A stretch of DNA of 64,000 nucleotides from Rhizobium sp. CIAT894 (GTDB taxonomy: Bacteria; Pseudomonadota; Alphaproteobacteria; Rhizobiales; Rhizobiaceae), in NCBI RefSeq assembly GCF_000172795.2, contig NZ_CP020952.1:620001-684000 (forward strand), written 5' to 3'. Under the pieces are notes generated by a model. It saw only the letters and a program-made list of their open reading frames with translations. It was not told the origin of the DNA and made no database searches. Below are positions 43,441 through 52,174 of the stretch, one piece after another (the stretch's first letter is position 1; every line of letters starts with the position of its first letter). Made by a program: the position numbers and the translations under genes.

Positions 43441-46400
43441 GCGAAATCCTTCTCTGTTTCCTTGAGACGCAGGGCAAGCCTTGAGTGGAAGGCGGGCGAC
43501 CCGATCATGTGCAGGTGGTTGGTGCCGGTGATGATCTCGGCCGCGTGCGCGCGCGGCGACAGGCGGCGCCAATCGATCAGGTTGAGGCCGCGGTTGAGGC
43601 TGTCGTCGGCCGCCCAGGGATAGATCGGCACATCATGGGGAACGAGCCGATGCTTGCGGAAGATCAGGGCATTGTCGATCAGCACCCAGAACGTATGCTC
43701 GCGGCTGCTGATATCAGGCCCGTCTGTGGGAAGCGGGTCCTTCTCGTCGCCGACGAAGCGCAGGAACTGCTCATAGGTATCGGCGTCCATCGTCGACAGC
43801 AGCCGGTCCCATTCGGGCCGCATCGCCGTCTTTTGCAGCCATGCCTGCACGTCCCGGTGAAGCGCGTCGCGTTCGCCCGGCCGGAAGCGCGGCTTGGCGC
43901 CGATCGCAAATTCCGATCCGAGATCGCAGACATCGACCATCGCCATCATCCTGACGTCGACCTCGTTGGCAAGCGTGCGGGCCGCCTCATAGGCCAGGAG
44001 CCCGCCCCAGGACCAGCCGAGAAAAGTGCAGGGCGCGCCGCGGCTGTGCTTCCTGATATAGTCGACATAGCTCTCGATGATCTCTTCAACAGGCGCGCCG
44101 ACTTCCTTCTTCTCGGACAGCGAGTGGCAAATGAAGCCGGTCGCCGGCTGGTCGGCACCGAGATAATCGACGAGCTTCACATATTCGCGGGTGCTGACGA
44201 GAAGTCCCGGGAAGCAATAGAGCCGTGGTTTGGCGCCTGATGCCCGCAGCACGATCACCTCGGAGAGATCCCGCTCCTCCCCCTGCTCCATCACGCCGGC
44301 AAAGCCGCGAATGGTCGGGTTGTTGAAGATATCGGCGACGGTGAGCGGGATCTTCGGCCGGCGCTGCCGGATCTGCGAAAGGATGCGGATTGCCCCCAGC
44401 GAATTGCCGCCGATCGCGAAGAAATTGTCCTCGACGCTGATCGCCTCCAGCTTGAGAACCTGGCGCCAGACATCCAGCACCTCTTCTTCGAGCACGGTCG
44501 CCGGCTCGACGATTTCGCGCTTGACGGGCTGAGGTGCGGGCAGCGCGAAGCGGTCGAGCTTGCTGTTCGGATTGGTCGGCATCTTTTCGAGTTCGACCAC
44601 GGCCGCAGGCACCATATAAGACGGCAGGCTGCGTTCGAGGCCGGACCGAACAGTCTCGACATCAAGCCTCTCGTCCTTCTTGGGAACGACATAGGCAACC
44701 AGCGCTTTCTCGCCGGCATCGTCATCGCGCAGCACGACCAGGGCTTCGCCGACGCCGGGCTGCTGGAGCAGCGCCGCTTCGATCTCGCCGAGCTCGATGC
44801 GGTAGCCGCGCAGCTTCACCTGATGGTCGACGCGGCCGACGAATTCGACGGTTCCGTCTTCGCGCCAGCGCGTGAGGTCGCCGGAGCGATAAAGCCGGCC
44901 GCCCTCTTGCGAGAACGGATCGGGGATGAAGCGATCCGCCGTCGTATCCGGCTTGCCGAGATAGCCGCGCGCAATGCCCTCGCCGCCGATGTAAAGCTCG
45001 CCGGTCACGCCGATCGGGCACAGGTTAAGATCGGGGTCGAGCACATAGACGCGCCGGAGCCCGACGGCGCGGCCGAGCGGAGCATAGACACCCTGGAACT
45101 TGGTGCCGGCCCTCACCTTCCAGACCATCGGCGTCATGATGGTTTCGGTCGGACCGTAGCCGTTGATCAGCCATTCCGATTTCAGCGCCCGCGACAGGAG
45201 GTCGAAGGTCGATTGCGCCAGCCCTTCACCGCCGAAAGAATAGAGCCGCATCGGCGGCGCGCCGTCGGTAATGTCGGCCCATTCCGCCAGTTGCTGCAGA
45301 TAGGTTGTCGGGATGCTCGCATTGTTGGCGCCGTGCTTGCGCATCGCCGTCAGCGTCTCTTCCGGGGTCCAGAGCGGCTGATCGGGAAGAATGATGCTGC
45401 CGCCTTCCATCAGCGGGTTCATCCAGCGCTCATGGCCGCCATCCGAGCTGAAGGGCAGGAACGGCAGTTCGCGAGACTCCGAACTCATGCCGTAGACACG
45501 CGAGGTATTCTGCAAATGGTGCGTCAGCGGGCCGTGCTCGACGGCCACACCCTTCGGCAATCCCGTCGATCCCGACGTGTACATGACATAGGCGAGCTGA
45601 TCCTTATGCGTGGGAATATGAAGCGGCGTGTCCGGCTCGCCGTCGAGATCGAGCTTGTCGAGTTCGAGGATAATCGCATCGAGCTCCTCCGGCAGGCGAT
45701 GGCGCAGCCAGCTGTGGGTCAGGACGATCTTGACGCCGCCGTCGCGCAGGATGTGGTGGTTGCGGACCGGCGGATGGTCGGGCTCGACGGGAATATAGGC
45801 GCCGCCTGCCTTCAGCGTGGCGAGGATACCGACGATCGCCTCCGGCGAACGCTTGATGAAGATCGCGACCGTGACCTCGGCGCGAACGCCGAGCTGCCGC
45901 AGCCGATGCCCGAGACGGTTGGTGCTCGCCTCCAGCCAACCATGGCTCCACTCCTCATCGCCATAGACGATCGCGGTCTTCTCAGGCGTCCGGCGCGAGT
46001 GGACCGATATCAACTCGTGAACCGGCCGGTCATCGTTGATGACATCGTCCTCATAAGGCGCCGACAACCAGTCGAGCTCGTCACTGCCGACCAGTTCGAT
46101 ATCCCTAATCCGGAGATCCGGTTGGGCGACGATCTGTTCGAGCACCAGGCCGAAATGCCTGGCGACACGGGCGATCAGGGCGCCGTCATAGAGATCCTGA
46201 GCATAGTCGATCAGCCCGAATGCGCCGCCCTGCAGACACGCCTCGACCACCAGGGAAAGTTCGCTGTCGGCACGCGCGCCTGACGGTTCCAGATTCGTCG
46301 CATCTCTCGCGACCGGATAGGGTTCGCGGAATTCGAACAGCGCCTTGACCACGGCTTCCTGGGCGGCCGCTTCGTCGACGACCAGTTCCTGCGTGATGCG

Positions 46401-47429
46401 CTCCAGCGGCACGAGGCGGGCAAGCCCCTCCTCCGTCACCGAGGAGATCGCCGCGACGACATCGTCGAGGGAATGCCGGGAGGCGAGCGGCAGGACGAGC
46501 GGAAGCACCTGTTCGGCGCGGCCGCGGGTGGCGAAATGCTCCGTGCGGGGACGCGCGGCCAGCAGCCCGGTCAGCAAAGCATAGTTGCCGCTGTAGCGCG
46601 CCAGCAGTGCGCAGAAGGCGGCGTGCAGCACACGCTCGACCTGAAATCCCTTATTCCCCGCATGCCGTTCCAGCCTGTCCCACAGCGCGGGCTCGATCGC
46701 GAAGCGATGCTCAGCGCGCGCCACGCCGGCAAGCCCGCCGCTGTTGAAGCGGGTGGGGAAGGTTGTGGCCGCATAGTCGAGACCGATCGTGTCGCGCCAA
46801 TAGACCAGCGCTTCGCGTGCCGCATCCGTCTCCAGCCATTCTTCCTCCCGCGTCCCGGCCGAAATTTCCGCCGGGCGCATGTCGCCGGCCGGCGCGCCAT
46901 CGAGAATGCGCGCCAGCGAAGCGGCAAGAACGGATTTTTCCCGATCGTCTGAAATGATCGGATGCAGCACGATTGTCAGCAGCGACTGTCCATCGGCAAG
47001 CCGGATGATCTGGATTCGCGCTCCCGGCCCGTCCAGAAGATCGAAGCGCCCGTCGCGGAAAGCTTTCCGCGCGGCCAAGGCTTCGGCCTGCGAAAGAGCG
47101 GCTCCCTGTTGTCCGAGGATTTCGATCGGCACGGCGTTCGATGCGCCGCGATATTGCTCGATGCGGCCGCCCGCCAGCCGGCGGAAGCGGGTGGCAAGCG
47201 ACGGGTTCTCAGCCACGAGCGCGCGGCAGGCGCCGCCAATCGTCTCGATGTCGATCCCGGCACCCAGCCGCAGCCCGATGACTTGGTCGGGAAAAACCGT
47301 GTAATTGCCGATCTGCTCCAGCGACCAGATGCGTTTCTGCGCGATCGTCAGCGGAAAGCTTTCGACGATTGTGTCCATTGCCGCATCGGTCGGGCGGGCA
47401 TCGGCGAAATTGGTAATCTGCTTGTTCAT
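43437..47429 (-). CDS. vbsS: Nonribosomal peptide synthetase C-A-T-TE (VbsS-like)
   Basis: A 1330-residue single-module synthetase. Domains: condensation-like about 20-470; adenylation about 490-980 (YTSGSTGLPKG near 615, NGYGPTE near 755, YRSGDLTR, NPNSKLDR); carrier about 1000-1065 (FFAIGGNSLGAIRI with the phosphopantetheine serine); and thioesterase about 1080-1320 (GWSWGG near 1137). One module with a TE fits iterative loading and cyclotrimerisation, as known for vicibactin. The condensation motif HHxxxDG reads HPIISDD at 156-162, so the catalytic His is missing. The gene lies between vbsG (18-base gap) and vbsO. Confidence 0.93.
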   Translation of the reverse strand: MNKQITNFADARPTDAAMDTIVESFPLTIAQKRIWSLEQIGNYTVFPDQVIGLRLGAGIDIETIGGACRALVAENPSLATRFRRLAGGRIEQYRGASNAVPIEILGQQGAALSQAEALAARKAFRDGRFDLLDGPGARIQIIRLADGQSLLTIVLHPIISDDREKSVLAASLARILDGAPAGDMRPAEISAGTREEEWLETDAAREALVYWRDTIGLDYAATTFPTRFNSGGLAGVARAEHRFAIEPALWDRLERHAGNKGFQVERVLHAAFCALLARYSGNYALLTGLLAARPRTEHFATRGRAEQVLPLVLPLASRHSLDDVVAAISSVTEEGLARLVPLERITQELVVDEAAAQEAVVKALFEFREPYPVARDATNLEPSGARADSELSLVVEACLQGGAFGLIDYAQDLYDGALIARVARHFGLVLEQIVAQPDLRIRDIELVGSDELDWLSAPYEDDVINDDRPVHELISVHSRRTPEKTAIVYGDEEWSHGWLEASTNRLGHRLRQLGVRAEVTVAIFIKRSPEAIVGILATLKAGGAYIPVEPDHPPVRNHHILRDGGVKIVLTHSWLRHRLPEELDAIILELDKLDLDGEPDTPLHIPTHKDQLAYVMYTSGSTGLPKGVAVEHGPLTHHLQNTSRVYGMSSESRELPFLPFSSDGGHERWMNPLMEGGSIILPDQPLWTPEETLTAMRKHGANNASIPTTYLQQLAEWADITDGAPPMRLYSFGGEGLAQSTFDLLSRALKSEWLINGYGPTETIMTPMVWKVRAGTKFQGVYAPLGRAVGLRRVYVLDPDLNLCPIGVTGELYIGGEGIARGYLGKPDTTADRFIPDPFSQEGGRLYRSGDLTRWREDGTVEFVGRVDHQVKLRGYRIELGEIEAALLQQPGVGEALVVLRDDDAGEKALVAYVVPKKDERLDVETVRSGLERSLPSYMVPAAVVELEKMPTNPNSKLDRFALPAPQPVKREIVEPATVLEEEVLDVWRQVLKLEAISVEDNFFAIGGNSLGAIRILSQIRQRRPKIPLTVADIFNNPTIRGFAGVMEQGEERDLSEVIVLRASGAKPRLYCFPGLLVSTREYVKLVDYLGADQPATGFICHSLSEKKEVGAPVEEIIESYVDYIRKHSRGAPCTFLGWSWGGLLAYEAARTLANEVDVRMMAMVDVCDLGSEFAIGAKPRFRPGERDALHRDVQAWLQKTAMRPEWDRLLSTMDADTYEQFLRFVGDEKDPLPTDGPDISSREHTFWVLIDNALIFRKHRLVPHDVPIYPWAADDSLNRGLNLIDWRRLSPRAHAAEIITGTNHLHMIGSPAFHSRLALRLKETEKDFA

Positions 47430-47447
47430 CTTGCCATCCAGACGTTG

Positions 47448-47666
47448 TCAGAGACGCGCATCGGCTGCCATGGCCGAGCGCAGGGAGAGCGGGCGCGGAT
47501 CGGCCCAGACGTCACGGATATGGGCGAGGCATTCCTGGCGCGAACCGGCAAAACCCGCCGCCTGCCAGCTCACCGGAATCCGCTTGTCCTGCGGCCAGAC
47601 CGAGTAGTGATGCTCGGTGTCGTGGACGACGATCCAGAGATCGTCGCGGGGCTCAAGATTGTCCAT
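47448..47666 (-). CDS. vbsG: MbtH-like protein (VbsG)
   Basis: A 72-residue MbtH-family protein with the signature NxEx2YSVWPxxxxxPxGWxxxG present as HHYSVWPQDKRIPVSWQAAGFAGSRQECLAHIRDVWADPRP. MbtH proteins bind adenylation domains and support their activity. The gene is the first of the vbsG-S-O operon, preceded by a TAAAC-N16-CGT promoter. The usual Gly before the second Trp is Ser here. Confidence 0.93.
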   Translation of the reverse strand: MDNLEPRDDLWIVVHDTEHHYSVWPQDKRIPVSWQAAGFAGSRQECLAHIRDVWADPRPLSLRSAMAADARL

Positions 47667-47703
47667 TCGAAGCTCCTGCAGAGATTGACGTCATGCGCAA
47701 ATG

Positions 47704-47727
47704 ACGGATCCCCCCTGCTGGAGTTTA
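47704..47727 (-). promoter_or_regulatory. Iron-starvation sigma promoter of vbsGSO
   Basis: On the minus strand TAAAC (47727-47723), 16 bases, CGT (47706-47704), about 38 bases before the vbsG ATG. It matches the PvdS-type TAAAT-N16-CGT layout with one change, and mirrors the vbsA promoter 36 bases away. Likely read by RpoI. Confidence 0.65.
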
Positions 47728-47762
47728 GAAAATTGCTGAGAATTTTTTTCTTCGCCTGCCCC

Positions 47763-47786
47763 TAAATCCGCCTTGGGATGGATCGT
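47763..47786 (+). promoter_or_regulatory. Iron-starvation sigma promoter of vbsADL
   Basis: TAAAT (47763-47767), 16 bases, CGT (47784-47786), 75 bases before the vbsA ATG. It is an exact match to the PvdS-type iron-starvation box, and the divergent partner is at 47704-47727. Confidence 0.7.
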
Positions 47787-47860
47787 CATTCTACCAAATC
47801 GGCGCAGGAGCGGGCTTCATGCTCGCAGCATCAAAAGCCCTGCCGATCAAGGAGAACATC

Positions 47861-48850
47861 ATGGATTTCGACGCCGCCAAACAAAGGCGGGTTCTGCAGG
47901 CGCGCAGCTATGTCAGGCTTGCCCCCAATATCGTCCATCTCAACACCGCACACGGCAATCACGAAGTCGCCCTCGAAGTCGAAGCCGGCGTCGCCTCGCT
48001 GACCTTCTACGAGGGAAATCCCGTGCAATCGGCGGAGCTTCTCATGGCGGCCGCCGAAGCGGTGACGGCGCAAGACCGCTCGATCAAATCGGTCGCTTTC
48101 GAAGGCCATCAGGCTGGCCTTCCCCGGCACATTTCAGGCACCGATGGACGGCTCGATTCCGCCATCCTCTGGCAATGGCCCTCGCTGTGGCTGCCGCAGA
48201 TGTCCTATCCGCTGCCGCCCGTGCAGGAGATGACGGCAGGCCGCTATCATCCGCGCCGGCCGGCAAAGCCGAAGGGCACGATCTATCAGCGCTTCATCCC
48301 GTGGCTGGAGCGGGATATCAGCTTCAGGTTGGCCGATCCCGAGACCGATCTTGCCGCCTTCCATCGCTGGATGAACGACGAGCAGGTCAACACGATCTGG
48401 GAGGATGCAGGCTCGATCGACAAGCACCGGGAGATCCTGGAGGAAAGGATCGCCGATCCGCATGTCCTGCCGCTGATCGGCAGTTTCGCCGACATTCCCT
48501 TCGGCTATTTCGAGGTCTACTGGGCCAAGGAGAACCGGCTCGGTCCCTATTACGATGCCGACGATTACGATCGTGGATGGCATGTGGCGATCGGCGAGCC
48601 GGATTATCGCGGCAAGAAATGGATCAGCGCCTGGCTTCCCTCGCTGATGCATTTCATCTTCCTCGACGATCCGCGTACGAGGCGCATCGTCGGCGAACCG
48701 CGCGCCAGCCACGAGCAGCAGATCCGCAATCTCGACCGCTCGGGCTTTGCCAAGGTCAAGCATTTCGATTTTCCGCACAAGCGGGCGCTGCTGGTGATGC
48801 TGACCCGCGAGCGCTTCTTCGGCGATCATCTCTGGGTCCCCGCATCATGA
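47861..48850 (+). CDS. vbsA: Siderophore N-acyltransferase, IucB/AlcB family (VbsA-like)
   Basis: A 329-residue acyltransferase of the IucB/RhbD family: an N-terminal unconserved domain (1-150) and a C-terminal GNAT-like domain with the family pattern HRWMNDEQVNTIWEDAGS, FGYFEVYWAKENRLGPYYDADDYDRGWHVAIGE and PRTRRIVGEPRASHEQQIRNLDRSGF. It should acylate N5-hydroxyornithine, with 3-hydroxybutyryl-CoA in the vicibactin pathway. ATG 47861 has an AAGGAGA site. Its stop overlaps the MATE gene start as ATGA. Confidence 0.9.
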   Translation: MDFDAAKQRRVLQARSYVRLAPNIVHLNTAHGNHEVALEVEAGVASLTFYEGNPVQSAELLMAAAEAVTAQDRSIKSVAFEGHQAGLPRHISGTDGRLDSAILWQWPSLWLPQMSYPLPPVQEMTAGRYHPRRPAKPKGTIYQRFIPWLERDISFRLADPETDLAAFHRWMNDEQVNTIWEDAGSIDKHREILEERIADPHVLPLIGSFADIPFGYFEVYWAKENRLGPYYDADDYDRGWHVAIGEPDYRGKKWISAWLPSLMHFIFLDDPRTRRIVGEPRASHEQQIRNLDRSGFAKVKHFDFPHKRALLVMLTRERFFGDHLWVPAS

Positions 48851-50265
48851 ACGACATGAGCGAGATGAGCGGCAGCCTGCGGAAACGCCGGCTTGCCCCG
48901 GAAGATCTTGCCAGCCCGCAGCTTTTCCGGCTGCTGCTGCGCCTCGGCCTGCCCGCCATGTTCGGCCTGTCGATCAATGCCGCGCATCACACGATCAACA
49001 TGATCTTCGTCGGCATGATCGGCGAAGACCAGATTGCCGCGATCATGATCGTGCTGCCGATCCTCATGCTCGTCGCCGCCTTCGGCGAAGGCATCGGCGT
49101 CGGCGTGGCGACCGAAGTCGGGCGGGCGCTCGGCGCCGGAAACCGGTCGCGGGCGAGCACGCTGGCCTCGGTCAGCCTTGCAGCCGGGGTCCTCTTCGGC
49201 GCGGCGAGCGCGATCGCCATCGTCGTATTCCCATCTTTCCTGCTGGTCGGCGCGACACCCGCGATCGAGCCGCTTGCGCAGCATTATCTCCTCATCATCG
49301 CGGTCTCGATCCCGCTGACGATGGCGCAGATCATTCTCGATTTCCTGGCGATCGCCGAAGGTAATGCCCGCTTCAGCATGTGGACGCTGGTCGCCTGCTT
49401 CGCCCTGAACATCGTCCTCGATCCGATCATGATCTTCGGCTTCGGCCTCGGTCTGCAAGGGGTGGCGATCGCAACCATCCTGTCCCAGATCGTGGCGCTC
49501 TCAATCTACGGCGCCTATCATGCCAGACGCCTCGGGACGATCCGGCTGACGTTCGGCTGGCGGCTCGGCGACCTCAGGCATCTCAGGCCGGTCCTTGCCG
49601 TGGGCGCACCGACGACGCTGACGAGCCTTGCGACGGCCGGCGCAATCGCGGCCATGCTGTCGGTCGCCGGCACCTATCATGGCGAGGACGGCATTGCCGG
49701 AGTCGGCATCGCCTTGCGGCTGCTTGCTGTCGGCGCACTCCCGGTCATCGGCATCTCGCTCGGCGCCCAGTCCATCCTGAGCTTTGCCTGGGGCCGAGGG
49801 GATATATCACGGGTGCTGTCGGCTGCCCGCATCCTGACGGCCGTGACGAGCGCCGTCGGCGGCGCCCATGGTCTGGCGGCGATCGTCTTTTCCGAACAGC
49901 TCGCTTCGTTCTTCACCGGGGATCAGGCAGTGATTTCGATCGCGGGGCAAGCGATCGTCGCGACCCATCTTCCCTTTCTGCTGTTCGGCCTGCGGCAAAC
50001 ATTGCTGGTCCTCTTCCAGGCGCAGGGCAGGTCGAAAGCAGCACTGGCCGTCGGCTTGGCGCAGAATGGTTATCTGCTCTTTCCGCTGCTTGCGCTCCTG
50101 CCGCCTTTCTTCGGTTTTTCGGGCCTGCTCGGAGCAATGTTCCTTGCCTCTGCCCTGACCGGCCTGCTGTCGGCCGTCTGCCTGGCGAGGACACTCAGCG
50201 CACTCCGGCAGCGTTCGGCCGGCCATCCGGCCTCCATCCGTCCCTATCCCAGCTTTTGTCCATGA
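48847..50265 (+). CDS. vbsD: MATE-family exporter (VbsD position)
   Basis: A 472-residue MATE/NorM-type efflux protein with about 12 hydrophobic segments and the family N-terminal pattern GLPAMFGLSINAAHHTINMIFVGMIGEDQIAA and the repeated second half (VGAPTTLTSLATAGAIAA). It is coupled to vbsA by a four-base overlap and followed by vbsL after four bases. By position in vbsA-D-L it corresponds to VbsD. Export of the finished siderophore is the natural inference. Confidence 0.88.
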   Translation: MNDMSEMSGSLRKRRLAPEDLASPQLFRLLLRLGLPAMFGLSINAAHHTINMIFVGMIGEDQIAAIMIVLPILMLVAAFGEGIGVGVATEVGRALGAGNRSRASTLASVSLAAGVLFGAASAIAIVVFPSFLLVGATPAIEPLAQHYLLIIAVSIPLTMAQIILDFLAIAEGNARFSMWTLVACFALNIVLDPIMIFGFGLGLQGVAIATILSQIVALSIYGAYHARRLGTIRLTFGWRLGDLRHLRPVLAVGAPTTLTSLATAGAIAAMLSVAGTYHGEDGIAGVGIALRLLAVGALPVIGISLGAQSILSFAWGRGDISRVLSAARILTAVTSAVGGAHGLAAIVFSEQLASFFTGDQAVISIAGQAIVATHLPFLLFGLRQTLLVLFQAQGRSKAALAVGLAQNGYLLFPLLALLPPFFGFSGLLGAMFLASALTGLLSAVCLARTLSALRQRSAGHPASIRPYPSFCP

Positions 50266-50275
50266 GAGGATGACC

Positions 50276-51463
50276 ATGAACCAGTCGATCAACCCGCACC
50301 ACCTTGGCGCCCATGCGATCGCCGACGATCTCTTTACGCCCGTCGATCCGGCGGCATTCAACGCCGTCTCACCGCCAATCTTCCAGACGTCGCTCTTTAC
50401 CTACGACAGTTACGAGGCGATGGAGGATGTCTTCGCCGGCCGGGCGCGCAACTACATCTATTCGCGCGGCGACAATCCGACCGTCCGCGAATTCGAACTG
50501 CTGGTCGCGCGCCTCGAAGGCGCGGAGGATGGGCGCGCCTTTTCGAGCGGAACGGCCGCCATTACCGCGACCATTCTCAGCCTCGTGGAAGCGGGCGACC
50601 GGGTCGTTGCCGTGCGCCACCTCTATAATGATGTCTACCGCCTGCTGGTGAAGCTGCTCGGCAGGCTCGGCGTCACGGTGGATTTCGTCGATCCCTCCGA
50701 CCATGACGAGGTGCGCAAGGCGCTGCCGGGCGCCAAGCTGCTCTATCTCGAAAACCCCTCCTCCTTCGTCTTCGAGCTGCAGGACATCGTGGCGCTGTCG
50801 GCCATGGCGAAGGAGGCCGGCGTCACCACGATCATCGACAATTCCTGGGCGACGCCGCTCTTCCAGAAGCCGATCCAGCACGGCGTCGATATCGTCATTC
50901 ACGCCGCCTCGAAATATCTCGGCGGCCACAGCGATACCGTCGCCGGCGTCGTCGTCGGCACAAAGGAAGCGATCGCCAGGATCAACTCGACCTCCTATCC
51001 CTATGTCGGCGCCAAGCTCTCGCCGTTCGAGGCCTGGCTCCTGCTGCGCGGCATGCGCACACTGCGTGTCCGCCTCAAGGAGCATGAGCGCAGCGGACTG
51101 CTGCTCGCCGAACGGCTGAAGCAGCATCCCGACATCGCCCACGTCCGCCACCCGGCCTTTCAGGATCATCCCGGCCGGGCGACGCTGTCGGGTTATGCCG
51201 GGCTCTTCGCTTTCGACCTCACGCCCGATATCGACGTCGCGCGCTTCGTCAACGGGCTTCGCGAAATCCGTCTCGGGGTCAGCTGGGGCGGACCGGAAAC
51301 GCTCGTCGTCCCCGCCAAGGTGGCGCTGCAGATTCCCGACCGGATGACCACTTTCATCCGGTTCGGCGTGAGCGAACAGACAATTCGTTTCGCCGTTGGG
51401 CTGGAAGAGCCGGAACTGCTGTGGAGCGACCTGCAGCAGGCGCTGCACGCCGCGCGGCGGTAG
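50276..51463 (+). CDS. vbsL: PLP-dependent Cys/Met-metabolism-fold enzyme (VbsL-like)
   Basis: A 395-residue fold-type I PLP enzyme of the cystathionine gamma-synthase family, with the PLP lysine in HAASKYLGGHSD near residue 208 and TRGDNPT-like YSRGDNPTVREFE near 62. In the vicibactin pathway VbsL is the epimerising step that gives D-ornithine, which suits a PLP enzyme; a methionine-pathway role is an alternative on family grounds. ATG 50276 is six bases after GAGAGG; ATG 50270 is also possible. The 3' end overlaps the convergent rpoI frame by 110 bases. Confidence 0.83.
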   Translation: MNQSINPHHLGAHAIADDLFTPVDPAAFNAVSPPIFQTSLFTYDSYEAMEDVFAGRARNYIYSRGDNPTVREFELLVARLEGAEDGRAFSSGTAAITATILSLVEAGDRVVAVRHLYNDVYRLLVKLLGRLGVTVDFVDPSDHDEVRKALPGAKLLYLENPSSFVFELQDIVALSAMAKEAGVTTIIDNSWATPLFQKPIQHGVDIVIHAASKYLGGHSDTVAGVVVGTKEAIARINSTSYPYVGAKLSPFEAWLLLRGMRTLRVRLKEHERSGLLLAERLKQHPDIAHVRHPAFQDHPGRATLSGYAGLFAFDLTPDIDVARFVNGLREIRLGVSWGGPETLVVPAKVALQIPDRMTTFIRFGVSEQTIRFAVGLEEPELLWSDLQQALHAARR

Positions 51464-52010
51464 TATCCCGCCGATGTTCATGATCGGGGCCGGCGGGTTC
51501 GGTGATCGCCGAATGGCAATGCTGCTCCGCCGCCTTGATCATGAAATTGACGAGCGTCCTCGAGACGCCGAGTTCGGCCGCAATATCCTTCTGCGGCACG
51601 CCGTTGAGGCGGTGGCGGATGAAGGCATCATTGGTACGCTTCGGCAGTGCTTCCAGCGAAGCGAGCACGTCACGCAGGGTCTCGGCTGCCACGAGCTGAT
51701 CGAGCACTGTCGGGATCGGCGCCGTGATCTCCTGCACCTGGTCTATCGACCTATAGTTGTTCATCCGCTGGCGCCGGCGGCGGCTCTCGTCAAGCGCGAG
51801 GTTATAGACCATCCGGAATGCGTAACCGATGGGGCAACGAATGCCTTCGACATTCACCCCGTAAGCTTTGATAACGCCATCCTGAAATATATCCTCGGAA
51901 TATGATCTTGATTTGACAACGCTTTCGATCGTTTTGAGGAGTTTCTCCTTGTTTTCGATCATAGCGTTGACCACGGCATTTCCGTTCACATCACGATGCG
52001 ATGCTCGCAT
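51354..52010 (-). CDS. rpoI: ECF sigma factor, iron-starvation type (RpoI-like)
   Basis: A 218-residue ECF sigma factor with region 2 (SYSEDIFQDGVIKAYGVNVEGIRCPIGYAFRMVYNLALDESRRRRQR) and region 4 (LEALPKRTNDAFIRHRLNGVPQKDIAAELGVSRTLVNFMIKAAEQHC). This is the FecI/PvdS/RpoI subfamily. In R. leguminosarum, RpoI transcribes vbs genes under low iron. The family usually ends soon after the HC; here about 57 Arg/Ala-rich residues follow. They are antisense to the last 110 bases of vbsL and lack family similarity. An IRO box lies upstream, and no anti-sigma gene is adjacent. Confidence 0.88.
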   Translation of the reverse strand: MRASHRDVNGNAVVNAMIENKEKLLKTIESVVKSRSYSEDIFQDGVIKAYGVNVEGIRCPIGYAFRMVYNLALDESRRRRQRMNNYRSIDQVQEITAPIPTVLDQLVAAETLRDVLASLEALPKRTNDAFIRHRLNGVPQKDIAAELGVSRTLVNFMIKAAEQHCHSAITEPAGPDHEHRRDTTAARRAAPAAGRSTAVPALPAQRRNELSVRSRRTG

Positions 52011-52127
52011 AGTCCTGTACCCTTTTTACAAATGGAAAATCAGGCTCTGTCGTTGCTGGTCGGTTCGGTCTTGACGCTCCTTTTTTGAGCGGAAGTGCAC
52101 GATTTGATTGCAGTGTCTATTTTAAGA

Positions 52128-52142
52128 TGATAACAAGAGTCA
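52128..52142. promoter_or_regulatory. IRO box (RirA-type iron operator) between rpoI and uptake operon
   Basis: TGATAACAAGAGTCA, that is TGA-N9-TCA, flanked by TTAAGA and AGTTTAA to form a longer imperfect palindrome. It is 118 bases upstream of rpoI and 33 bases upstream of the GNAT/fhuDB operon, so it may serve both. The IRO motif is the known RirA target in rhizobia. Confidence 0.7.
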
Positions 52143-52174
52143 AGTTTAAATCGACCGCGTGAAGGCGAGAAAAA

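Noticed and set aside
44823..46283. 486-codon plus-strand frame within vbsS
   Set aside because: Antisense to the adenylation and condensation domains; no domain of its own.
52146..52161. TAAAT followed by CGT before the GNAT gene
   Set aside because: The spacer is only six bases, so it does not fit the iron-starvation promoter.
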